A stretch of DNA of 64,000 nt, from assembly GCA_946557785.1 (NCBI GenBank), contig CAMNTH010000011.1, positions 26,243 to 90,242 on the forward strand. The letters are read 5' to 3'. The notes under the pieces are model-generated. The model worked only from the letters and a program-made list of their open reading frames with translations, was not told where the DNA came from and searched no databases. This document shows positions 55,277 to 63,396 of the stretch, in pieces. The translations under genes and the position numbers were made by a program. Source of the stretch: an uncultured Blautia sp. GTDB taxonomy: Bacteria; Bacillota; Clostridia; Lachnospirales; Lachnospiraceae. Position 1 is the first letter of the stretch; every line of letters starts with the position of its first letter.

Positions 55277-56017
55277 ATGTATAAAATTGCAATTTGTGAT
55301 GATGATTGTCAGTATGTAAAATATCTGGAAAATTTGATAAAGAGAACACCAGTATATTCTGATTCATTCATATTTTACAGATACTATTCTGGTGAAGAAT
55401 TTTCAGAAAATTTATCATTAGACTTCGACTTGGTTTTTTTAGATATGCAAATGGGATATGTGGATGGTATAACAGCAGCATTAAATTTTAGAAAGTATCA
55501 TGAAGAATCAATACTTGTTTTTTGTACGGGTGTTCAATTACCTAAACCAGAGTTTTTTGATGTACAACCATTTAGATATTTGATGAAAAGTTATTCAGAA
55601 GAAAAATTGAAGAAAGAAATAGAAACTATAATTTCTAAAATGATAGATAATAAAAAAGAGATTTTTATTATTGTACCTAATGATGGGAAAATGAATAAGA
55701 TATCAATTAATGAAATTACATATATTTCAAATTTGAAGAGGGGATGCTTAATACATGGCTTTTCTAAAAAGAATAATCAGTGTTATGAAATAACAAGTAA
55801 TAAAAAATTGGCAGAAACATATGAGGAATTAAAAAACAATTTTTTTGAATATGCGCATAATAGTTATATTGTCAATTTTAGAATGATAATAGGAATAAAA
55901 CGAGATGTTATTACCTTAGAAGATTTAACCAATTTAAATATTTCAAGATCAAAGAAAAGTGTGTTTCACAGTAGATTTACAGAATATCTTGGAGAAAAGT
56001 ACAAGAGGGATAGGTAA
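55277..56017 (+). CDS. LytTR-family response regulator (AgrA/VirR-like)
   Basis: The 246-residue protein has a receiver domain with CDDD at 7-10 and phospho-Asp56 in LVFLDMQMG, and a C-terminal LytTR DNA-binding domain (about 130-240, SINEITYISNLKRG, YAHNSYIVNFRMI). Such regulators pair with AgrC-like kinases in peptide signalling. GTGGAGGG before ATG 55277 decides the start. It is 4 nt from the kinase gene, which has lost its ATP-binding domain. Base composition is distinctly AT-rich. Confidence 0.9.
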   Translation: MYKIAICDDDCQYVKYLENLIKRTPVYSDSFIFYRYYSGEEFSENLSLDFDLVFLDMQMGYVDGITAALNFRKYHEESILVFCTGVQLPKPEFFDVQPFRYLMKSYSEEKLKKEIETIISKMIDNKKEIFIIVPNDGKMNKISINEITYISNLKRGCLIHGFSKKNNQCYEITSNKKLAETYEELKNNFFEYAHNSYIVNFRMIIGIKRDVITLEDLTNLNISRSKKSVFHSRFTEYLGEKYKRDR

Positions 56018-56021
56018 AATT

Positions 56022-57014
56022 ATGGATTTTATGTTGAATCTTTTTACTTGCATTGTAGAAAGTATTATTTTTGATTCGTTTTTTAAAGAAACTATGCATA
56101 GAAAATATGCTAATATATTTTATAATATATTAGCATATTGTGCTGCAATTATGAGCATCTATTTTATTAATTCATTTAATAATTCAAATTTGAATTTAGT
56201 AGCTAATGTTATAGTTTATTTTCTTCTTTCTATTTTTCTATTCGAGGCAACTATTAAGGAGAAATTATTTTGTTTCATTATATTTTATACAGTTTTTGCA
56301 GGAATAGAAATTATATTTGAATTTGGACTCTATTGGGTGATGGGAGAAAATTATAATTGGCTTACACAATCTCTACTATTTAAGTTTACAATAATTTGTT
56401 TAGAAAAGCTATCGACATTTATTGTATTACTTATTCCTAAAAGAAAACTCAGCAGAAAAAAATATGAAATGAATAATAAATTGTTATTATGTGCGTTGCT
56501 GTTACCTTTTACTACATTAGAGGTATATAGTGCTTTGTTATATTCAGATTTGATGCTACGGATTTCAGGAATTAGTGAAATGATGCTAATAGTCGGCTGT
56601 GTTTTTTTAATGCTTTCTAATATAATAGTATTCATGATATATGAATATACATTTCGCCTAAATGAAGAAAAGCAAACTTTAGAAATTATTTCTTTGAGAA
56701 CGGATATGGAAAAAAGGTACTACGATCGAATGGAGAGAGTGAATACAGAGCAAGGAAATTATATGCATGATTTAAAAATTCTATTGAAAACAATTGGAAA
56801 TTTAGCAGTACAAGAACAGAATGAAGAAATTACGTCTGTCATACAAAATATGAAAATTAGAATAGAAGAAATGGAAGAAGAATTTTACTGCAGAAATAAA
56901 GTTTTGAATACTGTTTTGTGTGAAAAGAAAATAGAGGCAGAAGAGGGTAATGTAAAATATAGTGCATATGTTGAGCCGGGAATAAATTTAAATTTTATGA
57001 TAAAAACACACTAA
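56022..57014 (+). pseudogene. AgrC-like sensor kinase truncated by a mobile-element insertion
   Basis: The frame encodes about 330 residues: six predicted membrane helices (about 1-205), a coiled-coil, and the phospho-acceptor region with His249 in NYMHDLKILLKTIGN. It ends at VEPGINLNFM followed by an abnormal IKTH and stop. In AgrC-like kinases this point is where the HATPase (GHKL) domain begins with an N-box; here that domain is missing entirely and the sequence beyond 57014 is unrelated. ATP binding is therefore impossible and the gene is likely non-functional. Start ATG 56022 is 4 nt after the regulator stop. Confidence 0.8.
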
Positions 57015-57195
57015 AAATTTGATTATCCGCTAAAACACTGTATCTATCGGCATTATCAAGGAGCTAAACACATCAAAATACTACTAATTTACTACGATTG
57101 AATGAGCCTTGATACGTCCTATTTCCCAGATATGCAAAGATACGGTACAGCACATCAGTATTGAAACAAGAAAAATTGAATACTTCATAGACTAC

Positions 57196-57228
57196 GGAAC
57201 GCACAATATCAGCGTTCCTTTTCTATTT
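57196..57228 (+). terminator. Terminator-like hairpin ahead of the adhesin gene
   Basis: GGAACGC (57196-57202) pairs with GCGTTCC (57212-57218), followed by TTTTCTATTT. It may end read-through from the disrupted kinase operon. Confidence 0.6.
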
Positions 57229-57230
57229 CC

Positions 57231-57257
57231 AGCCGTTCCTAGTGGACGGCTATTTTA
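57231..57257 (+). promoter_or_regulatory. Second hairpin in the adhesin leader
   Basis: AGCCGTTCC (57231-57239) pairs with GGACGGCT (57244-57251) with one bulged base, then TATTTTA. The two tandem hairpins before the adhesin resemble an attenuation leader, but this is inference. Confidence 0.4.
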
Positions 57258-57286
57258 CTACCAAAATGAAAGGAGCATTTAGAATT

Positions 57287-60200
57287 ATGAAAAAGATATT
57301 AAAACGATTGTGTACAGGCTTTCTTGCCTTTGCAACTGTCGTTACCGCTTTACCGAGTTCAACGGTTCATGCGTCTAATACACAGTATTGGACGGAAAGT
57401 AAAGAGCGTGTCGGTATCGTAGAACAAGTAATGAATGACGGTTCTATCAGTTCTACCTTTAATGAGGGACATTTAACTGTTGAGGGCGAGGACGCATATT
57501 GTATCGACATCAACACAGCCTTTAAAAACGGCTATAAGACCAAAGCTAACGCAAGTACCCGTATGAGTGCCGACCAGATAGCTGACGTCGCCTTATCTAT
57601 TGAGTATGTGAAACAGTACACAGACAGCCACAGCGGAATAAGCAGTAAACACGCCTACCTATTAAGACAGCTTGTTGTCTGGCAGAGATTAAGTGTTCAG
57701 CTTGACTGGCAATGCGATAATGTGCGAGCTTCCTATGATGAAATCCCAAAAGCCGTACAAGATGAAGTATTCGCAGGAGCAAAAGCCTTTGTGAAAGAAA
57801 ACAAAGGACGTTATGACTGTGGCGGATATATCTACTCTGGCGAGGGTCAAGAGTTAGGGCAATTCTGGGCGAAGTTAGCTGTCGGAAATACCAAACTTCA
57901 AAAGACTTCCACCAATGCCAATATTACAGACGACAACGGGATTTATTCAATCGCTGGTGCAACGTATGGTGTGTATTCTGATAAAGACTGCACGAAACAG
58001 CTTGCCACCCTTACGACTGATACTAGCGGAAATACAGAAGCTGTTGAAGTAAGAGCCACTACAGTATATATCAAGGAACTTTCTGCACCAGCAGGATTTA
58101 AAATTGATAAAACAGTTTACTCTTTATCTGTGGAAGCTGGAAAAACAGCGACTTTAAAAGTATCTGATACTCCAAAAGTAACAGATACCTTGATTGAGCT
58201 GTTCAAGATTGACATGGAAACACAGAAATCCAATCCGCAGGGAAACGCTTCTTTAGAGGGAGCAGAGTTTACATGGAACTTCTACGCTGGATATTACAAC
58301 AAGAACAATCTTCCAGCACAGCCTACAAGAACATGGGTAACAAAGACTATCGCTGAAAAAGACAGCGACGGAGCTATCCATTACATTACCCGTTTAGCTA
58401 ACGCTTATAAAGTATCTGGGGACAGCTTCTATATGCAGGACGGTAAAAACGTGCTTCCTTTAGGAACACTAACCGTCGAAGAAACAAAAAGTCCGTCTGG
58501 TTACTTATTAGAGGGTGCATATATGCAGGGAGACGGTAGCGAAGAACAGATAAAAGGAATGTATCTGACACAGATTACAGAGGACGGCGACCTTGCCGTA
58601 TTGTCTGGAAGTAATCAGTACCATGTATCAGATAAAGTCATTCGTGGCGGTGTGAAAATCCAGAAACGAGATTTAGAAACGGGTGACACGAAAGCTCAAG
58701 GCGGTGCGACTTTGAAAGATACCACCTTTGAAATCATTTCCTTAAATGATAATGCTGTCTTGGTTGAGGGCAAGCTATACAAGAAAAATGAAGTAGTAAA
58801 GACAATCTATACAGACATTGAGGGTATCGCTTCTACTTCTGCTGATTTGTTACCTTACGGAAAATTTAGGATGTCTGAACAAAAACCGCCAGAGGGATAT
58901 TTGACAGAGGGTGCAAAAGAGATTGACTTTGAAATCACAGAAAATGGAAAAATCGTAGATTTGACTGATGAAGCCCACTCTATCTATAACCAGATTAAAC
59001 GTGGCGATATTGAGGGCGTAAAAATTGGTGCAGGTTCGCACAAGCGTCTTGCAGATGTTCCGTTTAGGATCACAAGCAAGACGACGGGCGAAAGTCATGT
59101 TGTTGTAACTGATGATAACGGACAATTCTCTACTGCTTCTGATTGGGCTTCCCACAAGCACAATACCAATGCAGGAAAAACAAGCGAGGACGGTGTGTGG
59201 TTTGGTACTTCTGAACCAGACGACAGCAAAGGTGCTTTGCTTTATGATACCTACATCATTGAAGAATTACGTTGTGAAAGCAACAAAGGCTTCAAACTTA
59301 TTCCACCGTTTGAGATTGTTATTTCCAGAAATAAGGTTGTCGTTGATTTAGGTACGCTGACTGATGAATACGAAAAAGAAATCACTATCCATACCACAGC
59401 TAACAGCAAAGACGGCGAAAAAACTATCCTTGCAGGGAAAAAGGTTACTATCATTGATACCGTGAAATTAGACGGTCTTATCAAAGGCACAAAGTATCAG
59501 TTAAAAGGCTGGCAGATGTTGAAAGAAGAAAATGCAGAACTTCTTATCAATGGTAAACGAGTAGAAAACGATTATACTTTTGTCGCCGATGATGAAGCTA
59601 TGAAAGTGGAAATTGCCTATACATTCAATGCGTCTGCTCTTGGTAGTAAAAATCTGGTAACATTCGAGGAATTATACGATTTAAGCAATCCAGAAGAACC
59701 CGTGAAAGTTGCGGAACATAAAGATATTGAGGACGACGGACAAACGGTACTTATCACAGAACGTATCATCAAAATCCATACCACAGCTACGGACAAGGAC
59801 GGCAAGAAAGAGATTGAAGCTGGCAAGGACGTAACGATTGTTGATACGGTCAAGTTAGAGGGCTTAGAAGTCGGTACAAAGTATCAGCTTGTGGGCTGGC
59901 AGATGTTAAAAGAAGAAAATGCAGAGCTTATCATCAATGATAAAAAAGTTGAAAATGACTACACATTTACGTCTGACAGTGAAACTATGGAAGTAAAGAT
60001 TGCATTTACTTTTGACGCTTCTGCTCTTGGCGGTAAACAGTTTGTAACTTTTGAGGAATTATACGATTTAAGCAATCCAGACAAACCGATAAAAGTTACG
60101 GAGCATAAGGACATTGAGGACGACGGGCAGACGGTTACTATTAAGGAAGTACCAGAAACACCTACGCCAGAAGAACCAGAGAAGCCAACTACACCAGATA

Positions 60201-60334
60201 CACCAACGAAAACAGACAGTCCAAAAACGGGCGACAATACAAACCTTTACGGACTGATTGCAATGCTTTGTATCTCTGGTGCTGGTTTAACTGGTACATA
60301 TTTCTTTAAACGTCGTAAGATGAAGAAATCATAA
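57287..60334 (+). CDS. Thioester/Cna-B/VaFE surface adhesin with sortase-type anchor
   Basis: The 1,015-residue protein has a signal peptide (about 1-30, VTALPSSTVHAS), a thioester domain (about 35-200) with Cys72 in AYCIDI and Gln128 in LRQLVVWQ, then several SpaA/Cna-B modules (about 205-700, with KELSAPAGFKI and SEQKPPEGYL), and two VaFE repeats (about 698-960). The tail has a Pro/Thr spacer, the sortase-type SPKTG at about 978-982, a membrane helix and Lys/Arg end. Such proteins can form covalent bonds with host targets and self-stabilising isopeptides. GAAAGGAG lies 11 nt before ATG 57287. No sortase is in the window. Confidence 0.88.
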   Translation: MKKILKRLCTGFLAFATVVTALPSSTVHASNTQYWTESKERVGIVEQVMNDGSISSTFNEGHLTVEGEDAYCIDINTAFKNGYKTKANASTRMSADQIADVALSIEYVKQYTDSHSGISSKHAYLLRQLVVWQRLSVQLDWQCDNVRASYDEIPKAVQDEVFAGAKAFVKENKGRYDCGGYIYSGEGQELGQFWAKLAVGNTKLQKTSTNANITDDNGIYSIAGATYGVYSDKDCTKQLATLTTDTSGNTEAVEVRATTVYIKELSAPAGFKIDKTVYSLSVEAGKTATLKVSDTPKVTDTLIELFKIDMETQKSNPQGNASLEGAEFTWNFYAGYYNKNNLPAQPTRTWVTKTIAEKDSDGAIHYITRLANAYKVSGDSFYMQDGKNVLPLGTLTVEETKSPSGYLLEGAYMQGDGSEEQIKGMYLTQITEDGDLAVLSGSNQYHVSDKVIRGGVKIQKRDLETGDTKAQGGATLKDTTFEIISLNDNAVLVEGKLYKKNEVVKTIYTDIEGIASTSADLLPYGKFRMSEQKPPEGYLTEGAKEIDFEITENGKIVDLTDEAHSIYNQIKRGDIEGVKIGAGSHKRLADVPFRITSKTTGESHVVVTDDNGQFSTASDWASHKHNTNAGKTSEDGVWFGTSEPDDSKGALLYDTYIIEELRCESNKGFKLIPPFEIVISRNKVVVDLGTLTDEYEKEITIHTTANSKDGEKTILAGKKVTIIDTVKLDGLIKGTKYQLKGWQMLKEENAELLINGKRVENDYTFVADDEAMKVEIAYTFNASALGSKNLVTFEELYDLSNPEEPVKVAEHKDIEDDGQTVLITERIIKIHTTATDKDGKKEIEAGKDVTIVDTVKLEGLEVGTKYQLVGWQMLKEENAELIINDKKVENDYTFTSDSETMEVKIAFTFDASALGGKQFVTFEELYDLSNPDKPIKVTEHKDIEDDGQTVTIKEVPETPTPEEPEKPTTPDTPTKTDSPKTGDNTNLYGLIAMLCISGAGLTGTYFFKRRKMKKS
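59378..59761 (+). repeat. VaFE repeat unit 1
   Basis: The unit encodes IHTTANSKDGEK-type start through VTFEELYDLSNPEEP to EDDGQTVLITE; it is about 384 nt and closely matches the next unit. Confidence 0.85.
59768..60148 (+). repeat. VaFE repeat unit 2
   Basis: The second tandem unit of about 381 nt shares IHTTATDKDGKK, GTKYQL-GWQMLKEENAEL and FVTFEELYDLSNP with unit 1, indicating a duplication. Confidence 0.85.
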
Positions 60335-60559
60335 GGCGGTAGCTGTATGAGGAAAGAAAAATCACGCTCTCCGCCGTAACATATAAAGGCAGACTATATC
60401 TTATTCTGGCTTGTCTGCCGATTACCTGCAAGAACACGGATAGTCAAGGGGGCGTTAGCATTTATTTACCCTTTACTATCTGGGGGCTTGCTGGTACTTT
60501 CCTAAATGCCAGAATACACACATCAATCAAACTTAAAGAAAGAAACGAGGTAAAATAAT
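60335..60559. other. Noncoding leader between adhesin and orf23
   Basis: This 225-nt gap contains a GGCAGAC/GTCTGCC hairpin (60388-60394, 60413-60419) but no clear T run or promoter. It may be the leader of the Tn916-type transfer operon. No gene was found. Confidence 0.4.
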
Positions 60560-60883
60560 ATGGAATTAAAATATATCGTGCCGAATGTGGCACAGACTTT
60601 TGGAAACTTGGAATTTGCTGGGGAAAACAAAGTAGACCAGCAACGTATCAATGGGCGTTACACTCCCGTATCAAGAAGTTACAACTTGTATTCGGATATT
60701 CAGAGAGCCGACGACATTATCGTTGTATTACCTGCAAAAGCTGGCGAGAAGCATTTTAAGCCAGAGCAGAAAGTAAAACTGATTAACCCACGCATTACCG
60801 CAAAGGGTTACAACGTCAAAGGACGTGGATTTACAAACTACATTTTAATGGCTGATGATATGTTACCAGCAGAAAGCAAATAA
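60560..60883 (+). CDS. Tn916 Orf23-like DUF961 (YdcP-family) protein
   Basis: The 107-residue protein begins MELKYIVPNVAQTFGNLEFA and has INPRITAKGYNVKGRGFTNY, matching Orf23 of Tn916-type elements. These proteins are encoded at the start of the conjugation region; their exact function is not settled. ACGAGG lies before ATG 60560. The next gene is the Orf22 homologue. Confidence 0.88.
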   Translation: MELKYIVPNVAQTFGNLEFAGENKVDQQRINGRYTPVSRSYNLYSDIQRADDIIVVLPAKAGEKHFKPEQKVKLINPRITAKGYNVKGRGFTNYILMADDMLPAESK

Positions 60884-60897
60884 GGGGGTATTTGATT

Positions 60898-61281
60898 ATG
60901 AGATTAGCAAATGGAATTGTATTAGATAACGAAAAAACTTTTGGAGTATTGAAATTCTCTGCACTTCGACATGAGGTGCGTGTAGAAAATGAGGACGGAA
61001 CGACAAGTGATGAAATTAAGCGTCGTACTTATGATTTGAAATGTAGTGTGCAGGAACGCATGATACAAGTGTCAATCCCCGCTGATGTTCCCGTAAAGGA
61101 CTTTCCTTATAATGCGGAAGTGGAGTTAATCAATCCCGTAGCTGATACAGTGGCAAATGCCAACTTTAGAGGGACTACGGTTGATTGGTACATCAAAGCT
61201 GATGATATTGTATTGAAGAACAAAGGGGGGAAAGCTGGAAATCCGCAGAACAACGCTCCGCAGGGACAGCAGAAAAGGTAA
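60898..61281 (+). CDS. Tn916 Orf22-like DUF961 (YdcP-family) protein
   Basis: The 127-residue protein starts MRLANGIVLDNEKTFGVLKF and contains ADVPVKDFPYNAEVELINP, matching Orf22 of Tn916, with a Gln/Asn-rich C-terminus. AAGGGGG before ATG 60898 decides against a TTG at 60892. In Tn916 the FtsK-like Orf21 follows; here an unrelated promoter and a DUF3788 gene follow. Confidence 0.88.
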   Translation: MRLANGIVLDNEKTFGVLKFSALRHEVRVENEDGTTSDEIKRRTYDLKCSVQERMIQVSIPADVPVKDFPYNAEVELINPVADTVANANFRGTTVDWYIKADDIVLKNKGGKAGNPQNNAPQGQQKR

Positions 61282-61301
61282 GCTGACAAACTAGTTTTTC
61301 A

Positions 61302-61330
61302 TTGTAGCAGATATAAACAACTGTTATAAT
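61302..61330 (+). promoter_or_regulatory. Promoter of the DUF3788 gene
   Basis: TTGTAG (61302-61307) and a perfect TATAAT (61325-61330) with 17-nt spacing, 46 nt before the start. Confidence 0.6.
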
Positions 61331-61376
61331 ATGGATGTGGAAACAGTTAATTCAGACTTATAAAGGAGAAATGTGT

Positions 61377-61790
61377 ATGCTAGATAAAATACCTAATGCA
61401 GAGGAAATGACTGCTTTGGTCGGACAATCATTATATAGTGTATGGAATGAATTGTGTGCCTTGATTGATGAAAAGTATGAAATGGAATGTCTATGGAATA
61501 AAGGTGGCAAAGCATGGAATTATGAATATAAGTATCGTCGAGGTGGCAAAACATTATGTGCCTTATATGCTAGAGAAAACTGTGTGGGATTTATGATTAT
61601 CTTAGGTAAAGATGAACGGTTAAAATTCGATACAGATAGAGATAATTATTCAAAAGAAGTTCAGAGAATTTATGATGAAACAAAAAATTACCATGACGGA
61701 AAATGGCTGATGTTTGAGCCAACAGATACAACTTTGTTTGACGATTTTGTTAAACTTTTGAGGATAAAAAGAAAACCAAATAGAAAGTAG
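61377..61790 (+). CDS. DUF3788-like protein
   Basis: A 137-residue soluble protein with NEMECLWNKGGKAWNYEYKYRRGGKTLCALYA-type segments (read in parts), typical of DUF3788, a family of unknown function common in Clostridia. AAAGGAG with eight-base spacing selects ATG 61377 rather than 61371. It is the first cargo gene after the Tn916-like orf22 and has its own promoter. Confidence 0.65.
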   Translation: MLDKIPNAEEMTALVGQSLYSVWNELCALIDEKYEMECLWNKGGKAWNYEYKYRRGGKTLCALYARENCVGFMIILGKDERLKFDTDRDNYSKEVQRIYDETKNYHDGKWLMFEPTDTTLFDDFVKLLRIKRKPNRK

Positions 61791-61893
61791 TTTATCACAC
61801 CATTAGCAAATGGATAGTTTCTTATAATAGCGGATATATGAAAATGCTGTCATGTGGACATAAAGAAAATTGGAAGTTGTGGAGGTAGCAAAA

Positions 61894-62352
61894 ATGAAAT
61901 TAAAAAACCCTATGTTGGTAGTAACTGATATAGATAAATCAGTTGAGTTTTATAAAAAGGTTTTTGGACTTCATGTCATTATGGATTTTGGAGCAAATAA
62001 AACTTTAACAGGTGGCTTAGCCTTACAGACAAGTGAAACATACAAAGAGTTTATCGGTACAAGTGATATTTCTTTTGGTGGTAACAATTTTGAAGTCTAT
62101 TTTGAAGAAGATGATTTTGATAAATTTGCTGATAGGCTGAAAGAATATGATATTGAATATGTCCACCCTATTATAGAACATTCATGGGGACAGCGTGTAG
62201 TCCGCTTTTATGACCCAGATAAACATATTATCGAAGTTGGAGAAAACATGAAAATAGTATGTAAGCGTTTCTTAAATAGCGGAATGACACCAGAACAAGT
62301 TGCAAAACGCATGGACGTGCCTATGAAATTTATAAATGCCTGTATGAGATAA
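61894..62352 (+). CDS. VOC-superfamily (glyoxalase/dioxygenase fold) protein
   Basis: The 152-residue protein has VVTDIDKSVEFYKKVFGLHV at the start and VRFYDPDKHIIEVGENM near residue 115, the paired beta-alpha-beta-beta-beta units of the vicinal-oxygen-chelate fold, followed by an unusual C-terminal helix with GMTPEQVAKRMDVP. Substrate is unknown; homologues include antibiotic-binding and lyase types. GGAGGTAGC precedes ATG 61894, so the upstream frame start at 61870 is unlikely. Confidence 0.78.
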   Translation: MKLKNPMLVVTDIDKSVEFYKKVFGLHVIMDFGANKTLTGGLALQTSETYKEFIGTSDISFGGNNFEVYFEEDDFDKFADRLKEYDIEYVHPIIEHSWGQRVVRFYDPDKHIIEVGENMKIVCKRFLNSGMTPEQVAKRMDVPMKFINACMR

Positions 62353-62353
62353 A

Positions 62354-62446
62354 TTCTTGTTTGTGGAAGTCAATAAATACAAAGATAAATTAGAAGTTGA
62401 CGGAGATTTTAACGCTTTAAAACGTATAAAGCAGGCTTTGATGTAA
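62354..62446 (+). pseudogene. C-terminal gene fragment
   Basis: A frame with no start reads FLFVEVNKYKDKLEV and DGDFNALKRIKQALM, then stops at 62444-62446. It looks like the end of a lost gene. Its first part contains the 28-nt repeat that recurs at 63351. Confidence 0.45.
62371..62398 (+). repeat. 28-nt direct repeat, copy 1
   Basis: CAATAAATACAAAGATAAAT then T-A-GAAGTT; the copy at 63351 differs only at one base (A to T). Both encode NKYKDK-x-EV in frame. Confidence 0.75.
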
Positions 62447-62564
62447 GGAAGAGTTCATTCATCTCGAGGTGAAACACAGGCGTTGCGCCCAATATATTGT
62501 TCGTTGCGTGACTTTAACATCTAGATTTCCTAAAATTAAGGAAAAAAGAAAGGAGATTTTAGAT

Positions 62565-62840
62565 ATGTCGAAGTTAATGGAAGGAAATAAGAGGTATCTC
62601 TTTTGGGTGGTCGTCATTGGCATGTTTGGTATAGTTGGATTATTAATGGTGCCGATTGTAAAGTGCATTATTAGAGTGTCAGAACGTCATCCTAAAGCAT
62701 GCAGATGGATTATCATTGTTGCTTTTATAAGTATAATTATATATCAGTTTATTGAGCAGGGATGGAATTCAGTCTTTGGTTTGATATGCATTGGAGTAAT
62801 TCTAGCTACTAATAGTGTGTTTAAGGATAATAGTAAATAA
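62565..62840 (+). CDS. Small membrane protein, unknown
   Basis: A 91-residue protein with three hydrophobic stretches (about 12-30, 45-63, 68-82). GAAAGGAGATTTTAG precedes ATG 62565. The membrane-anchored Xre-like gene follows 10 nt later, so the two may be an operon. No family recognised. Confidence 0.65.
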   Translation: MSKLMEGNKRYLFWVVVIGMFGIVGLLMVPIVKCIIRVSERHPKACRWIIIVAFISIIIYQFIEQGWNSVFGLICIGVILATNSVFKDNSK

Positions 62841-62850
62841 TGGTGGATAA

Positions 62851-63300
62851 ATGGAAATTTCAAAAATAATAAAAGAAGCAAGAATAAAAAAAGGAATGAC
62901 GCAACAAGAACTGGCAGATTCTGTATATGTTACAAGGCAAACCATTTCAAAATGGGAGTTGGGGAAGAGCATACCCGATGAAGTGTCATTCAGACTTTTA
63001 TGTCAATGCTTAGAGATTGACAATAAGGTTAGAAAAAAATTTGTGGTTAATAAGCAACATCTATTTTTGATAATGATAGCAATTATGTTTTCTCCAGTAG
63101 TATTAGGAATTCGCTATATTTTATATAAAATAGGGAAGCTTGAAGATCAAAGATTTATAATAATGATTAAAAGTGTAGGGTTTGTGCTTTTTGCTCTTTA
63201 TTTTAGAACGTTGAAAGAGCATGTAGCATATATTTTGCTCTTTATGATAGTTATAGGCAATATGGTTTATCAATATTATTTGCTTAGTTTAGAAAGATAG
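62851..63300 (+). CDS. Xre HTH protein with C-terminal membrane domain
   Basis: The 149-residue protein has an N-terminal HTH_3 domain (about 1-58, MTQQELADSVYVTRQTISKWELGKSIPDE) joined to three hydrophobic helices (about 68-85, 104-118 and 124-143). It is therefore a membrane-tethered regulator, perhaps paired with the small membrane protein encoded 10 nt upstream. No signal or target is known. Confidence 0.75.
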   Translation: MEISKIIKEARIKKGMTQQELADSVYVTRQTISKWELGKSIPDEVSFRLLCQCLEIDNKVRKKFVVNKQHLFLIMIAIMFSPVVLGIRYILYKIGKLEDQRFIIMIKSVGFVLFALYFRTLKEHVAYILLFMIVIGNMVYQYYLLSLER

Positions 63301-63324
63301 TTAAACTTTGAAGATAATCAATAG

Positions 63325-63396
63325 ATGTACAACTTCCAGTTTGTAAAAGACAATAAATACAAAGATAAATTTGAAGTTAGGAGACTAATACTATGA
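63325..63396 (+). pseudogene. Short N-terminal gene fragment overlapping the DUF3795 start
   Basis: A 23-codon frame starts at ATG 63325 (MYNFQFVKDNKYKDKFEV) and ends at 63394-63396. It contains repeat copy 2 and looks like the start of a lost gene fused to the ribosome site (TTAGGAG) of the next gene. Confidence 0.4.
63351..63378 (+). repeat. 28-nt direct repeat, copy 2
   Basis: Matches copy 1 at 62371 at 27 of 28 positions. The two copies bracket the membrane and Xre gene pair. Confidence 0.75.

Larger units (their letters stand above)
57003..61281 (+). mobile_element. Tn916-family conjugative element module (left end, adhesin, orf23, orf22)
   Basis: The AgrC-like coding sequence stops matching at about 57000, which marks an approximate left junction. 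Downstream are a sortase-type surface adhesin and two DUF961 proteins matching Tn916 Orf23 and Orf22 in order and orientation. Orf21 (FtsK-like) and the relaxase are missing, and the right end was not identified. No terminal inverted or target-site repeats could be established from one side. Confidence 0.65.

Noticed and set aside
57015..57195. Open frame after the truncated kinase (KFDYPLKHCIYRHYQ...)
   Set aside because: In frame with the kinase but preceded by a stop and without ribosome site; it is unlike the missing HATPase domain and remains unassigned element-end sequence.
62470..62525. Possible integron attC-like site (repeated GTTGCG and TTTAAC)
   Set aside because: No paired R/L boxes with GTTRRRY/RYYYAAC geometry and no integrase nearby.
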